Shown: positions 49,001 to 63,613, numbered from the stretch's first letter. The stretch is 64,000 bases of DNA from Micropterix aruncella (GCA_944548615.1 OX155967.1:21754752-21818751); one strand, 5' to 3'. Translations and numbers: made by a program. The notes: generated by a model not told the origin, from the sequence alone.

Positions 49001-50076
49001 AAATCGACAAAAAAGAGAATCCGAAACGACGTACAGTATTGTGCAAATTATTGGAATCATAGGAAATTGTTATAGTAAAATCGTTTATTGCTTGTAAAAT
49101 AATGGGGCGATTGAGTTTCTTTGTGAACTAAAAATAAAATTGGTCGAAGCGAACGAGACAGAGCAATACGTTAGAGAGGAATATGAAACGGACGATCGTC
49201 GATAAATACTACCTGCCGAACTTATATTCGTCCGAATAAATTGGAGCATATTTCGTGCGGTGTAAGATTCAGATGCTTTGACCTTGGCGGGCAATTTTAA
49301 TGCGAAAAAGGGACAACCGGTCATCACACATTCCGCTTTAGCGTATTGCCCTGTCTCGTTCACACGGACTAATTTTCGATTTTACTTCATGAAGAAACGC
49401 AATCGAGCTCAATATTTTTACAAAATTATGCAACTTATGCAACTTAATGCTATTTTAATTGAGATAACGATTTGCTGAAGGAAAATAGAAGTTTCCAATG
49501 GTGCTAACTCTTCCCTTTGCCTATGATTCATATGTTCGTGGTGGTCGTAAACAAAATAAAAATATGTTTAATTATATAAAAATCACTTACTATTGTCGTG
49601 AAGGTAAAGCCGAATGGTTATACCATTTCCAGGTGGAAGAAAATTAATTCCATTTGCCATAGTAGTGCACGTACGCAGTAGGTCTCTAGTTTCTTCATAT
49701 ACCTCATCATCGAGGTGGAGTTTAAACGAACTAATAATGATAAATTTAAAAAATAAAATTGACAAAAAAGAGAATCCGAAACGACGTACAGTATTGTGCA
49801 AATTGTTGGAATCATAGGAAATTGTTATAGTAAAATCGTTTATTGCTTGTAAAATAATGGGCCCGATTGAGTTTCTTTGTGAACTATAACTAAAATTGGT
49901 CCAATTGGTTATATAAAAATCACTTACTATTGTCGTGAAGGTAAAGCCGAATGGTTATACCATTTCCAGGTGGAAGAAAACCAATTCCATTTGCCATAGT
50001 AGTACAGGTACGCAGTAAGTCTCTAGTTTCTTCATATACCTCATCGTCGAGGTGGAGTTTAAACGAACTAATAATG
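46048..50076. repeat. Array interval Y, second occurrence
   Basis: Same length, module order and marks as the interval at 33587. Confidence 0.9.
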
Positions 50077-53000
50077 CTAGGGTCGGCGGACCCAAACACA
50101 TAAGTCAAAATGTCAAGATTTTCAGGAAAGGAATAAAACGTCATATAAAAAAATTATGATGAGAATTTAATCAACATTTTAAGGGAAAACAAAGTTCACA
50201 CTCACTATTAACTTGTACTTACATATATTTAACATTTAAATTATAAGAACAGCTATTTTAATGACTTATGTGATAAGGGATACTAATGGATCTAAGACTT
50301 ATGTTAATGAGAACCAGAACATGTTAAAGAAAGTTTGAATAAGATAAATATACATATTTTGTTACTCTTCTTCGCTATCAACTAAATCTGGATCGATATT
50401 GGGGATATTATATTTTGTAGGTAAATCTAAATAAAATTTATGAAACACATCAGGTATTAAAGTTAAAAGTGAAATTAAGTCATCTTTTTTTTCGTTAGAT
50501 ATTGGCAAAGGCAATTGTGATATAACTGCAATACTATCTGGTATGGTGCAACCTCGGCGTCTCAAATTTAGTGTGTCAAAATCTGGTTCTTTATCTAAGG
50601 AGTCTATGTATGATATCACTCCAAATTTTTCTTCATACCGAAGCCACCGTTTATCCAACCACTTGAATGGTTTGCCTTTGTCATCTTTGTTTCTTAAAAC
50701 TAAAGGCCCCTTTAGCAATGACGAAAACTCCAGAAAGTCGGTGTTTTTCATTTCAATAACTTGAAATTTTTTACTACTGGATTTGATCAGTTGAATCCAG
50801 TCGTGAGGATGATAAATCTGTAATTCAGTCTTCTTTTTTTTCTTTTCAATGATACCATGATCTGTATCCACTTCTAAATGACTATGACCTGGTACCATGA
50901 ACTTGTGCTCAATAACTTCCAAGCTCAACTTCTGTAAGGCCCAGGTGAACATTGAGCTCACATGCGAATTTCTGTTCTGCCCTCCACAAGTGTCTGAGTA
51001 GAATATCACGCGTTTAGTGCCTGCAGGCAGATTCGTCCTGAGATGCATACACAGACATGAAGCGATTTGATTTGCTCCTCGAGCAGCTATTGTTTCATAC
51101 CAGATATAGCACACTGCTTTCCCTGTCTTATTATCGTGGATAGTCAGATTAAATGTCCACAACTGGCGTTTGTAAAAAGCTACAGATGAGCTTAGTGCAG
51201 GAGTTGGTAGACATTGTTGTAAATCAAATGTGTACACTTGTACAGTATTGTCATTTTTATATTTTTCCGTGTCATCTTTCTTCTGTGAGTAAGCTTGATC
51301 AGCTGAAATTTTATGTAGGTCGTGTTGTGAAATAAGTTCAGTTTTTTTCTGTTCGTCCTGGGCGAGTTGAATTTGCATTTTAAACTTGTCACATGTATAG
51401 CATGTGTCCACACCTGGTTTTTTAAAGCATAATCCTAACTTGTGAAATTCCTGACTGTAAATTTTAATTGACGGCGGATTTGTGGAGTTTTCACAAAATA
51501 ATTCGTACATTTTATTTATGGTTAAATGGGACGGTAGATACTTTTTAGATGTTGTCTTCCTTGTGTAGTGACTTTCATAGGAAGGAAAAGATAATATGTG
51601 ATTTCTAATGGCTTCTCTTTTTTCGTTCGGTATTTTGTGTTTTGGTACCCTCTTGCCACGCATATCATCCATTTGAGTACCACCAACTGAAGAACGTTTT
51701 TTCAACGCAACAGTTTTAATGAAATTGTCGCTTTCGTCTAATGTTTTTAATAAACATCCCCGGCAAACCGGTTCACGCTTGCCATGAATAACAAAAAAAT
51801 ATTTGTAAGTCATCAGGCGAAATTTTTGGCTTTCAGGATCATTGGTGCGTTGCCTTTGAGTAGCTTTTTCTTGGATTTCCATTAACGATGCCATGTACGA
51901 AGATCTTTTTTCATATGAGCCCATTTGCCAGTATTCCTCGAACAATGCTTCTCTGTCATTCAAACTTATTCGCTCCTTGCATTTCATGCGACATGAACCA
52001 AGTTCTTTTAACATTTTACCGGCAATGGCCTTCCCTTTAAGGGTTTTGTATGATAATCCAGAATTCCTTTTAAGTTTCTTTTCCCTCTTTATAACCCGAA
52101 TACTTTTCTTAGGTGACTGGACTGGAGTGGCAATCGACGTTCCATTATTCGCCGATTCATCTTCTGAACTTGAAGAAAGACCTCGGTGGCTCGGTTGTTG
52201 GTATGGAGGATCTTGAACAGAATCATCGCTTGAAAAATCTATGTCCATAGGCGGCATAAACCCTTCGGAAGAAACCCCTGTCGATGTTGATGGAATGGGT
52301 TCTTGATTCACTAACGATTGGCTCGAAGTCAAGGGTTGGCTCGTTGGTTCTTCATTCGACTGACCTTTAACAAATTATAACTGTTCACATCTCACGAATA
52401 CCGAGTACCTACTTTATACAATAATTCCAAAACTTAATTAAATAAATTAAAGAGCAGCTAAATTGAGTAGGTAGAAACTATACCTAAGTTGTGGAACTTA
52501 AGTTTCAAATCATTTTAAGTTAACTGTGGTGATACATACCTTCAATGTTGATGTCTCGTCTCAACGCCAAATCGACGAGTTTTTTTCCTCTGTATGAATC
52601 CATCGCAGCATTTATTTCTATACACAACACAATTCTTAGCACGTTACTTCACTTTGGGAATATCAGAACACTACTAACCTTTTTTTAATGTTACCCCAAA
52701 CATTTCACTAGATTTCAACGCAATAAATAACTTTCGAGCGTGCCACTCAAGTGCAAGGTAATAAATATTATTCTCAAGTGTCTACCCTCTAATCGTCAAT
52801 CATTAGATAACATGATGCTCTAATCGTACCAAACAACTTAAGTCATAATACGCGAAACAAAAAATAACTCTTCAGCTGATCCTTTCCACATAAGTATAGT
52901 TAGGTTATTTATAACGTCGCATGTTTGAAAATAACGTAAAGGTTGATAGAGTACGCTACTTAGAATCAGAAATAACCCGATCTCCGTGAATTATGTGCCT

Positions 53001-53095
53001 TAGTCGGTCGACGTATCGAAAAATATCTAGTTGTTAGGTGTAAGAAAAAAAAAACGCCTTTTTTTGACTTATGTGCTTTAGTCCGCCGACCCTAG
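50077..53095. mobile_element. Element 2, copy 5
   Basis: Full-length. It carries a C-to-A change at 52990 (GTGAATTATG for GTGACTTATG), in the inner subterminal repeat, shared only with copy 6. Confidence 0.93.
50362..52603 (-). CDS. Element 2 transposase-like protein (copy 5)
   Basis: Exons 52540-52603 and 50362-52364, protein identical to copy 1. Confidence 0.82.
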
Positions 53096-55929
53096 AATGA
53101 TAAATATAAAAAATAAAATCGACAAAGTAAGTCGTACGCAGTAAGTCTCTAGTTTCTTCATATACCTCATCGTCGAGGTGGAGTTTAAACGAACTAATAA
53201 TGATAAATATAAAAAATAAAATCGACAAAAAAGAGAATCCGAAACGACGTACAGTATTGTGCAAATTATTGGAATCATAGGAAATTGTTATAGTAAAATC
53301 GTTTATTGCTTGTAAAATAATGGGGCGATTGAGTTTCTTTGTGAACTAAAAATAAAATTGGTCCAAGCGAACGAGACAGAGCAATACGTTAGAGCGGAAT
53401 ATGAAACGGACGATCGTCGATAAATACTACCTGCCGAACTTATATTCGTCCGAATAAATTCGAGCATATTTCGTGCGGTGTAAGATTCAGATGCTTTGAC
53501 CTTGGCGGGCAATTTTAATGCGAAAAAGGGACAACCGGTCATCACACATTCCGCTTTAGCGTATTGCCCTGTCTCGTTCACACGGACTAATTTTCGATTT
53601 TACTTCATGAAGAAACGCAATCGAGCTCAATATTTTTACAAAATTATGCAACTTATGCAACTTAATGCTATTTTAATTGAGATAACGATTTGCTGAAGGA
53701 AAATAGAAGTTTCCAATGGTGCTAACTCTTCCCTTTGCCTATGATTCATATGTTCGTGGTGGTCATAAACAAAATAAAAATATGTTTAATTATATAAAAA
53801 TCACTTACTATTGTCGTGAAGGTAAAGCCGAATGGTTATACCATTTCCAGGTGGAAGAAAATTAATTCCATTTGCCATAGTAGTGCACGTACGCAGTAGG
53901 TCTCTAGTTTCTTCATATACCTCATCATCGAGGTGGAGTTTAAACGAACTAATAATGATAAATTTAAAAAATAAAATTGACAAAAAAGAGAATCCGAAAC
54001 GACGTACAGTATTGTGCAAATTGTTGGAATCATAGGAAATTGTTATAGTAAAATCGTTTATTGCTTGTAAAATAATGGGCCCGATTGAGTTTCTTTGTGA
54101 ACTATAACTAAAATTGGTCCAATTGGTTATATAAAAATCACTTACTATTGTCGTGAAGGTAAAGCCGAATGGTTATACCATTTCCAGGTGGAAGAAAACC
54201 AATTCCATTTGCCATAGTAGTACAGGTACGCAGTAAGTCTCTAGTTTCTTCATATACCTCATCGTCGAGGTGGAGTTTAAACGAACTAATAATGATAAAT
54301 ATAAAAAATAAAATCGACAAAGTAAGTCGTACGCAGTAAGTCTCTAGTTTCTTCATATACCTCATCGTCGAGGTGGAGTTTAAACGAACTAATAATGATA
54401 AATATAAAAAATAAAATCGACAAAAAAGAGAATCCGAAACGACGTACAGTATTGTGCAAATTGTTGGAATCATAGGAAATTGTTATAGTAAAATCGTTTA
54501 TTGCTTGTAAAATAATGGGCCCGATTGAGTTTCTTTGTGAACTATAACTAAAATTGGTCCAATTGGTTATATAAAAATCACTTACTATTGTCGTGAAGGT
54601 AAAGCCGAATGGTTATACCATTTCCAGGTGGAAGAAAACCAATTCCATTTGCCATAGTAGTACAGGTACGCAGTAAGTCTCTAGTTTCTTCATATACCTC
54701 ATCGTCGAGGTGGAGTTTAAACGAACTAATAATGATAAATATAAAAAATAAAATCGACAAAGTAAGTCGTACGCAGTAAGTCTCTAGTTTCTTCATATAC
54801 CTCATCGTCGAGGTGGAGTTTAAACGAACTAATAATGATAAATATAAAAAATAAAATCGACAAAAAAGAGAATCCGAAACGACGTACAGTATTGTGCAAA
54901 TTATTGGAATCATAGGAAATTGTTATAGTAAAATCGTTTATTGCTTGTAAAATAATGGGGCGATTGAGTTTCTTTGTGAACTAAAAATAAAATTGGTCCA
55001 AGCGAACGAGACAGAGCAATACGTTAGAGCGGAATATGAAACGGACGATCGTCGATAAATACTACCTGCCGAACTTATATTCGTCCGAATAAATTCGAGC
55101 ATATTTCGTGCGGTGTAAGATTCAGATGCTTTGACCTTGGCGGGCAATTTTAATGCGAAAAAGGGACAACCGGTCATCACACATTCCGCTTTAGCGTATT
55201 GCCCTGTCTCGTTCACACGGACTAATTTTCGATTTTACTTCATGAAGAAACGCAATCGAGCTCAATATTTTTACAAAATTATGCAACTTATGCAACTTAA
55301 TGCTATTTTAATTGAGATAACGATTTGCTGAAGGAAAATAGAAGTTTCCAATGGTGCTAACTCTTCCCTTTGCCTATGATTCATATGTTCGTGGTGGTCG
55401 TAAACAAAATAAAAATATGTTTAATTATATAAAAATCACTTACTATTGTCGTGAAGGTAAAGCCGAATGGTTATACCATTTCCAGGTGGAAGAAAATTAA
55501 TTCCATTTGCCATAGTAGTGCACGTACGCAGTAGGTCTCTAGTTTCTTCATATACCTCATCATCGAGGTGGAGTTTAAACGAACTAATAATGATAAATTT
55601 AAAAAATAAAATTGACAAAAAAGAGAATCCGAAACGACGTACAGTATTGTGCAAATTGTTGGAATCATAGGAAATTGTTATAGTAAAATCGTTTATTGCT
55701 TGTAAAATAATGGGCCCGATTGAGTTTCTTTGTGAACTATAACTAAAATTGGTCCAATTGGTTATATAAAAATCACTTACTATTGTCGTGAAGGTAAAGC
55801 CGAATGGTTATACCATTTCCAGGTGGAAGAAAACCAATTCCATTTGCCATAGTAGTACAGGTACGCAGTAAGTCTCTAGTTTCTTCATATACCTCATCGT
55901 CGAGGTGGAGTTTAAACGAACTAATAATG
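53096..55929. repeat. Array interval Y' (1635 + 1195 bp)
   Basis: Variants a1, a1; equal to Y without the a3 unit. It has the GGTCATAAAC mark. Confidence 0.9.
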
Positions 55930-58900
55930 CTAGGGTCGGCGGACCCAAACACATAAGTCAAAATGTCAAGATTTTCAGGAAAGGAATAAAACGTCATATA
56001 AAAAAATTATGATGAGAATTTAATCAACATTTTAAGGGAAAACAAAGTTCACACTCACTATTAACTTGTACTTACATATATTTAACATTTAAATTATAAG
56101 AACAGCTATTTTAATGACTTATGTGATAAGGGATACTAATGGATCTAAGACTTATGTTAATGAGAACCAGAACATGTTAAAGAAAGTTTGAATAAGATAA
56201 ATATACATATTTTGTTACTCTTCTTCGCTATCAACTAAATCTGGATCGATATTGGGGATATTATATTTTGTAGGTAAATCTAAATAAAATTTATGAAACA
56301 CATCAGGTATTAAAGTTAAAAGTGAAATTAAGTCATCTTTTTTTTCGTTAGATATTGGCAAAGGCAATTGTGATATAACTGCAATACTATCTGGTATGGT
56401 GCAACCTCGGCGTCTCAAATTTAGTGTGTCAAAATCTGGTTCTTTATCTAAGGAGTCTATGTATGATATCACTCCAAATTTTTCTTCATACCGAAGCCAC
56501 CGTTTATCCAACCACTTGAATGGTTTGCCTTTGTCATCTTTGTTTCTTAAAACTAAAGGCCCCTTTAGCAATGACGAAAACTCCAGAAAGTCGGTGTTTT
56601 TCATTTCAATAACTTGAAATTTTTTACTACTGGATTTGATCAGTTGAATCCAGTCGTGAGGATGATAAATCTGTAATTCAGTCTTCTTTTTTTTCTTTTC
56701 AATGATACCATGATCTGTATCCACTTCTAAATGACTATGACCTGGTACCATGAACTTGTGCTCAATAACTTCCAAGCTCAACTTCTGTAAGGCCCAGGTG
56801 AACATTGAGCTCACATGCGAATTTCTGTTCTGCCCTCCACAAGTGTCTGAGTAGAATATCACGCGTTTAGTGCCTGCAGGCAGATTCGTCCTGAGATGCA
56901 TACACAGACATGAAGCGATTTGATTTGCTCCTCGAGCAGCTATTGTTTCATACCAGATATAGCACACTGCTTTCCCTGTCTTATTATCGTGGATAGTCAG
57001 ATTAAATGTCCACAACTGGCGTTTGTAAAAAGCTACAGATGAGCTTAGTGCAGGAGTTGGTAGACATTGTTGTAAATCAAATGTGTACACTTGTACAGTA
57101 TTGTCATTTTTATATTTTTCCGTGTCATCTTTCTTCTGTGAGTAAGCTTGATCAGCTGAAATTTTATGTAGGTCGTGTTGTGAAATAAGTTCAGTTTTTT
57201 TCTGTTCGTCCTGGGCGAGTTGAATTTGCATTTTAAACTTGTCACATGTATAGCATGTGTCCACACCTGGTTTTTTAAAGCATAATCCTAACTTGTGAAA
57301 TTCCTGACTGTAAATTTTAATTGACGGCGGATTTGTGGAGTTTTCACAAAATAATTCGTACATTTTATTTATGGTTAAATGGGACGGTAGATACTTTTTA
57401 GATGTTGTCTTCCTTGTGTAGTGACTTTCATAGGAAGGAAAAGATAATATGTGATTTCTAATGGCTTCTCTTTTTTCGTTCGGTATTTTGTGTTTTGGTA
57501 CCCTCTTGCCACGCATATCATCCATTTGAGTACCACCAACTGAAGAACGTTTTTTCAACGCAACAGTTTTAATGAAATTGTCGCTTTCGTCTAATGTTTT
57601 TAATAAACATCCCCGGCAAACCGGTTCACGCTTGCCATGAATAACAAAAAAATATTTGTAAGTCATCAGGCGAAATTTTTGGCTTTCAGGATCATTGGTG
57701 CGTTGCCTTTGAGTAGCTTTTTCTTGGATTTCCATTAACGATGCCATGTACGAAGATCTTTTTTCATATGAGCCCATTTGCCAGTATTCCTCGAACAATG
57801 CTTCTCTGTCATTCAAACTTATTCGCTCCTTGCATTTCATGCGACATGAACCAAGTTCTTTTAACATTTTACCGGCAATGGCCTTCCCTTTAAGGGTTTT
57901 GTATGATAATCCAGAATTCCTTTTAAGTTTCTTTTCCCTCTTTATAACCCGAATACTTTTCTTAGGTGACTGGACTGGAGTGGCAATCGACGTTCCATTA
58001 TTCGCCGATTCATCTTCTGAACTTGAAGAAAGACCTCGGTGGCTCGGTTGTTGGTATGGAGGATCTTGAACAGAATCATCGCTTGAAAAATCTATGTCCA
58101 TAGGCGGCATAAACCCTTCGGAAGAAACCCCTGTCGATGTTGATGGAATGGGTTCTTGATTCACTAACGATTGGCTCGAAGTCAAGGGTTGGCTCGTTGG
58201 TTCTTCATTCGACTGACCTTTAACAAATTATAACTGTTCACATCTCACGAATACCGAGTACCTACTTTATACAATAATTCCAAAACTTAATTAAATAAAT
58301 TAAAGAGCAGCTAAATTGAGTAGGTAGAAACTATACCTAAGTTGTGGAACTTAAGTTTCAAATCATTTTAAGTTAACTGTGGTGATACATACCTTCAATG
58401 TTGATGTCTCGTCTCAACGCCAAATCGACGAGTTTTTTTCCTCTGTATGAATCCATCGCAGCATTTATTTCTATACACAACACAATTCTTAGCACGTTAC
58501 TTCACTTTGGGAATATCAGAACACTACTAACCTTTTTTTAATGTTACCCCAAACATTTCACTAGATTTCAACGCAATAAATAACTTTCGAGCGTGCCACT
58601 CAAGTGCAAGGTAATAAATATTATTCTCAAGTGTCTACCCTCTAATCGTCAATCATTAGATAACATGATGCTCTAATCGTACCAAACAACTTAAGTCATA
58701 ATACGCGAAACAAAAAATAACTCTTCAGCTGATCCTTTCCACATAAGTATAGTTAGGTTATTTATAACGTCGCATGTTTGAAAATAACGTAAAGGTTGAT
58801 AGAGTACGCTACTTAGAATCAGAAATAACCCGATCTCCGTGAATTATGTGCCTTAGTCGGTCGACGTATCGAAAAATATCTAGTTGTTAGGTGTAAGAAA

Positions 58901-58948
58901 AAAAAAACGCCTTTTTTTGACTTATGTGCTTTAGTCCGCCGACCCTAG
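55930..58948. mobile_element. Element 2, copy 6
   Basis: Full-length, with the A variant at 58843 that links it to copy 5. Confidence 0.93.
56215..58456 (-). CDS. Element 2 transposase-like protein (copy 6)
   Basis: Exons 58393-58456 and 56215-58217, protein identical to copy 1. Confidence 0.82.
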
Positions 58949-61782
58949 AATGATAAATATAAAAAATAAAATCGACAAAGTAAGTCGTACGCAGTAAGTC
59001 TCTAGTTTCTTCATATACCTCATCGTCGAGGTGGAGTTTAAACGAACTAATAATGATAAATATAAAAAATAAAATCGACAAAAAAGAGAATCCGAAACGA
59101 CGTACAGTATTGTGCAAATTATTGGAATCATAGGAAATTGTTATAGTAAAATCGTTTATTGCTTGTAAAATAATGGGGCGATTGAGTTTCTTTGTGAACT
59201 AAAAATAAAATTGGTCCAAGCGAACGAGACAGAGCAATACGTTAGAGCGGAATATGAAACGGACGATCGTCGATAAATACTACCTGCCGAACTTATATTC
59301 GTCCGAATAAATTCGAGCATATTTCGTGCGGTGTAAGATTCAGATGCTTTGACCTTGGCGGGCAATTTTAATGCGAAAAAGGGACAACCGGTCATCACAC
59401 ATTCCGCTTTAGCGTATTGCCCTGTCTCGTTCACACGGACTAATTTTCGATTTTACTTCATGAAGAAACGCAATCGAGCTCAATATTTTTACAAAATTAT
59501 GCAACTTATGCAACTTAATGCTATTTTAATTGAGATAACGATTTGCTGAAGGAAAATAGAAGTTTCCAATGGTGCTAACTCTTCCCTTTGCCTATGATTC
59601 ATATGTTCGTGGTGGTCATAAACAAAATAAAAATATGTTTAATTATATAAAAATCACTTACTATTGTCGTGAAGGTAAAGCCGAATGGTTATACCATTTC
59701 CAGGTGGAAGAAAATTAATTCCATTTGCCATAGTAGTGCACGTACGCAGTAGGTCTCTAGTTTCTTCATATACCTCATCATCGAGGTGGAGTTTAAACGA
59801 ACTAATAATGATAAATTTAAAAAATAAAATTGACAAAAAAGAGAATCCGAAACGACGTACAGTATTGTGCAAATTGTTGGAATCATAGGAAATTGTTATA
59901 GTAAAATCGTTTATTGCTTGTAAAATAATGGGCCCGATTGAGTTTCTTTGTGAACTATAACTAAAATTGGTCCAATTGGTTATATAAAAATCACTTACTA
60001 TTGTCGTGAAGGTAAAGCCGAATGGTTATACCATTTCCAGGTGGAAGAAAACCAATTCCATTTGCCATAGTAGTACAGGTACGCAGTAAGTCTCTAGTTT
60101 CTTCATATACCTCATCGTCGAGGTGGAGTTTAAACGAACTAATAATGATAAATATAAAAAATAAAATCGACAAAGTAAGTCGTACGCAGTAAGTCTCTAG
60201 TTTCTTCATATACCTCATCGTCGAGGTGGAGTTTAAACGAACTAATAATGATAAATATAAAAAATAAAATCGACAAAAAAGAGAATCCGAAACGACGTAC
60301 AGTATTGTGCAAATTGTTGGAATCATAGGAAATTGTTATAGTAAAATCGTTTATTGCTTGTAAAATAATGGGCCCGATTGAGTTTCTTTGTGAACTATAA
60401 CTAAAATTGGTCCAATTGGTTATATAAAAATCACTTACTATTGTCGTGAAGGTAAAGCCGAATGGTTATACCATTTCCAGGTGGAAGAAAACCAATTCCA
60501 TTTGCCATAGTAGTACAGGTACGCAGTAAGTCTCTAGTTTCTTCATATACCTCATCGTCGAGGTGGAGTTTAAACGAACTAATAATGATAAATATAAAAA
60601 ATAAAATCGACAAAGTAAGTCGTACGCAGTAAGTCTCTAGTTTCTTCATATACCTCATCGTCGAGGTGGAGTTTAAACGAACTAATAATGATAAATATAA
60701 AAAATAAAATCGACAAAAAAGAGAATCCGAAACGACGTACAGTATTGTGCAAATTATTGGAATCATAGGAAATTGTTATAGTAAAATCGTTTATTGCTTG
60801 TAAAATAATGGGGCGATTGAGTTTCTTTGTGAACTAAAAATAAAATTGGTCCAAGCGAACGAGACAGAGCAATACGTTAGAGCGGAATATGAAACGGACG
60901 ATCGTCGATAAATACTACCTGCCGAACTTATATTCGTCCGAATAAATTCGAGCATATTTCGTGCGGTGTAAGATTCAGATGCTTTGACCTTGGCGGGCAA
61001 TTTTAATGCGAAAAAGGGACAACCGGTCATCACACATTCCGCTTTAGCGTATTGCCCTGTCTCGTTCACACGGACTAATTTTCGATTTTACTTCATGAAG
61101 AAACGCAATCGAGCTCAATATTTTTACAAAATTATGCAACTTATGCAACTTAATGCTATTTTAATTGAGATAACGATTTGCTGAAGGAAAATAGAAGTTT
61201 CCAATGGTGCTAACTCTTCCCTTTGCCTATGATTCATATGTTCGTGGTGGTCGTAAACAAAATAAAAATATGTTTAATTATATAAAAATCACTTACTATT
61301 GTCGTGAAGGTAAAGCCGAATGGTTATACCATTTCCAGGTGGAAGAAAATTAATTCCATTTGCCATAGTAGTGCACGTACGCAGTAGGTCTCTAGTTTCT
61401 TCATATACCTCATCATCGAGGTGGAGTTTAAACGAACTAATAATGATAAATTTAAAAAATAAAATTGACAAAAAAGAGAATCCGAAACGACGTACAGTAT
61501 TGTGCAAATTGTTGGAATCATAGGAAATTGTTATAGTAAAATCGTTTATTGCTTGTAAAATAATGGGCCCGATTGAGTTTCTTTGTGAACTATAACTAAA
61601 ATTGGTCCAATTGGTTATATAAAAATCACTTACTATTGTCGTGAAGGTAAAGCCGAATGGTTATACCATTTCCAGGTGGAAGAAAACCAATTCCATTTGC
61701 CATAGTAGTACAGGTACGCAGTAAGTCTCTAGTTTCTTCATATACCTCATCGTCGAGGTGGAGTTTAAACGAACTAATAATG
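58949..61782. repeat. Array interval Y', second occurrence
   Basis: Same length and marks as the interval at 53096, so the last two higher-order units (5853 bp each) look like the newest duplication. Confidence 0.9.
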
Positions 61783-63613
61783 CTAGGGTCGGCGGACCCA
61801 AACACATAAGTCAAAATGTCAAGATTTTCAGGAAAGGAATAAAACGTCATATAAAAAAATTATGATGAGAATTTAATCAACATTTTAAGGGAAAACAAAG
61901 TTCACACTCACTATTAACTTGTACTTACATATATTTAACATTTAAATTATAAGAACAGCTATTTTAATGACTTATGTGATAAGGGATACTAATGGATCTA
62001 AGACTTATGTTAATGAGAACCAGAACATGTTAAAGAAAGTTTGAATAAGATAAATATACATATTTTGTTACTCTTCTTCGCTATCAACTAAATCTGGATC
62101 GATATTGGGGATATTATATTTTGTAGGTAAATCTAAATAAAATTTATGAAACACATCAGGTATTAAAGTTAAAAGTGAAATTAAGTCATCTTTTTTTTCG
62201 TTAGATATTGGCAAAGGCAATTGTGATATAACTGCAATACTATCTGGTATGGTGCAACCTCGGCGTCTCAAATTTAGTGTGTCAAAATCTGGTTCTTTAT
62301 CTAAGGAGTCTATGTATGATATCACTCCAAATTTTTCTTCATACCGAAGCCACCGTTTATCCAACCACTTGAATGGTTTGCCTTTGTCATCTTTGTTTCT
62401 TAAAACTAAAGGCCCCTTTAGCAATGACGAAAACTCCAGAAAGTCGGTGTTTTTCATTTCAATAACTTGAAATTTTTTACTACTGGATTTGATCAGTTGA
62501 ATCCAGTCGTGAGGATGATAAATCTGTAATTCAGTCTTCTTTTTTTTCTTTTCAATGATACCATGATCTGTATCCACTTCTAAATGACTATGACCTGGTA
62601 CCATGAACTTGTGCTCAATAACTTCCAAGCTCAACTTCTGTAAGGCCCAGGTGAACATTGAGCTCACATGCGAATTTCTGTTCTGCCCTCCACAAGTGTC
62701 TGAGTAGAATATCACGCGTTTAGTGCCTGCAGGCAGATTCGTCCTGAGATGCATACACAGACATGAAGCGATTTGATTTGCTCCTCGAGCAGCTATTGTT
62801 TCATACCAGATATAGCACACTGCTTTCCCTGTCTTATTATCGTGGATAGTCAGATTAAATGTCCACAACTGGCGTTTGTAAAAAGCTACAGATGAGCTTA
62901 GTGCAGGAGTTGGTAGACATTGTTGTAAATCAAATGTGTACACTTGTACAGTATTGTCATTTTTATATTTTTCCGTGTCATCTTTCTTCTGTGAGTAAGC
63001 TTGATCAGCTGAAATTTTATGTAGGTCGTGTTGTGAAATAAGTTCAGTTTTTTTCTGTTCGTCCTGGGCGAGTTGAATTTGCATTTTAAACTTGTCACAT
63101 GTATAGCATGTGTCCACACCTGGTTTTTTAAAGCATAATCCTAACTTGTGAAATTCCTGACTGTAAATTTTAATTGACGGCGGATTTGTGGAGTTTTCAC
63201 AAAATAATTCGTACATTTTATTTATGGTTAAATGGGACGGTAGATACTTTTTAGATGTTGTCTTCCTTGTGTAGTGACTTTCATAGGAAGGAAAAGATAA
63301 TATGTGATTTCTAATGGCTTCTCTTTTTTCGTTCGGTATTTTGTGTTTTGGTACCCTCTTGCCACGCATATCATCCATTTGAGTACCACCAACTGAAGAA
63401 CGTTTTTTCAACGCAACAGTTTTAATGAAATTGTCGCTTTCGTCTAATGTTTTTAATAAACATCCCCGGCAAACCGGTTCACGCTTGCCATGAATAACAA
63501 AAAAATATTTGTAAGTCATCAGGCGAAATTTTTGGCTTTCAGGATCATTGGTGCGTTGCCTTTGAGTAGCTTTTTCTTGGATTTCCATTAACGATGCCAT
63601 GTACGAAGATCTT
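61783..63613. mobile_element. Element 2, copy 7, truncated
   Basis: The left end and AATG are intact, but similarity stops at GTACGAAGATCTT (63613). The right 1,188 bp, including the right inverted repeat and exon 1, are missing. Confidence 0.92.
62068..63613 (-). pseudogene. Element 2 transposase-like gene, 5'-truncated (copy 7)
   Basis: It lacks exon 1 and the first part of exon 2, about 174 residues of the full protein. The remaining frame is open from an internal Met (63600) for 510 codons and keeps the knuckle and all candidate catalytic residues. Without its start and right end it should not be mobile by itself. Confidence 0.8.

Larger units (their letters stand above)
21070..63613. 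repeat. 42.5-kb higher-order tandem array of exon-like modules with embedded transposons
   Basis: Two modules build the array. The 755-bp module holds one exon copy (type B) and a MITE-like segment. The 440-bp module holds a variant exon copy (type C) and a 103-bp partial repeat of it. They combine into units of 1195 bp (755+440) or 1635 bp (755+2x440). I count 18 B and 21 C exon copies. Element 2 interrupts seven C modules at one identical base. Spacing between transposon copies is 6608, 7048, 5413, 7048, 5853 and 5853 bp, each equal to 3019+4 plus a whole number of modules. The first unit (from 21,070) has no C module and is the most diverged. The last ends inside a transposon. Confidence 0.95.

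Noticed and set aside
23960..61783. Seven independent insertions of element 2 into a hotspot
   Set aside because: Identical site, orientation and duplication, shared private variants, and spacing in whole modules all favour a single insertion followed by amplification.
21070..63613. CRISPR-like array
   Set aside because: Repeats are 440-1195 bp with splice-bounded exons and no short spacers, in a eukaryotic genome.
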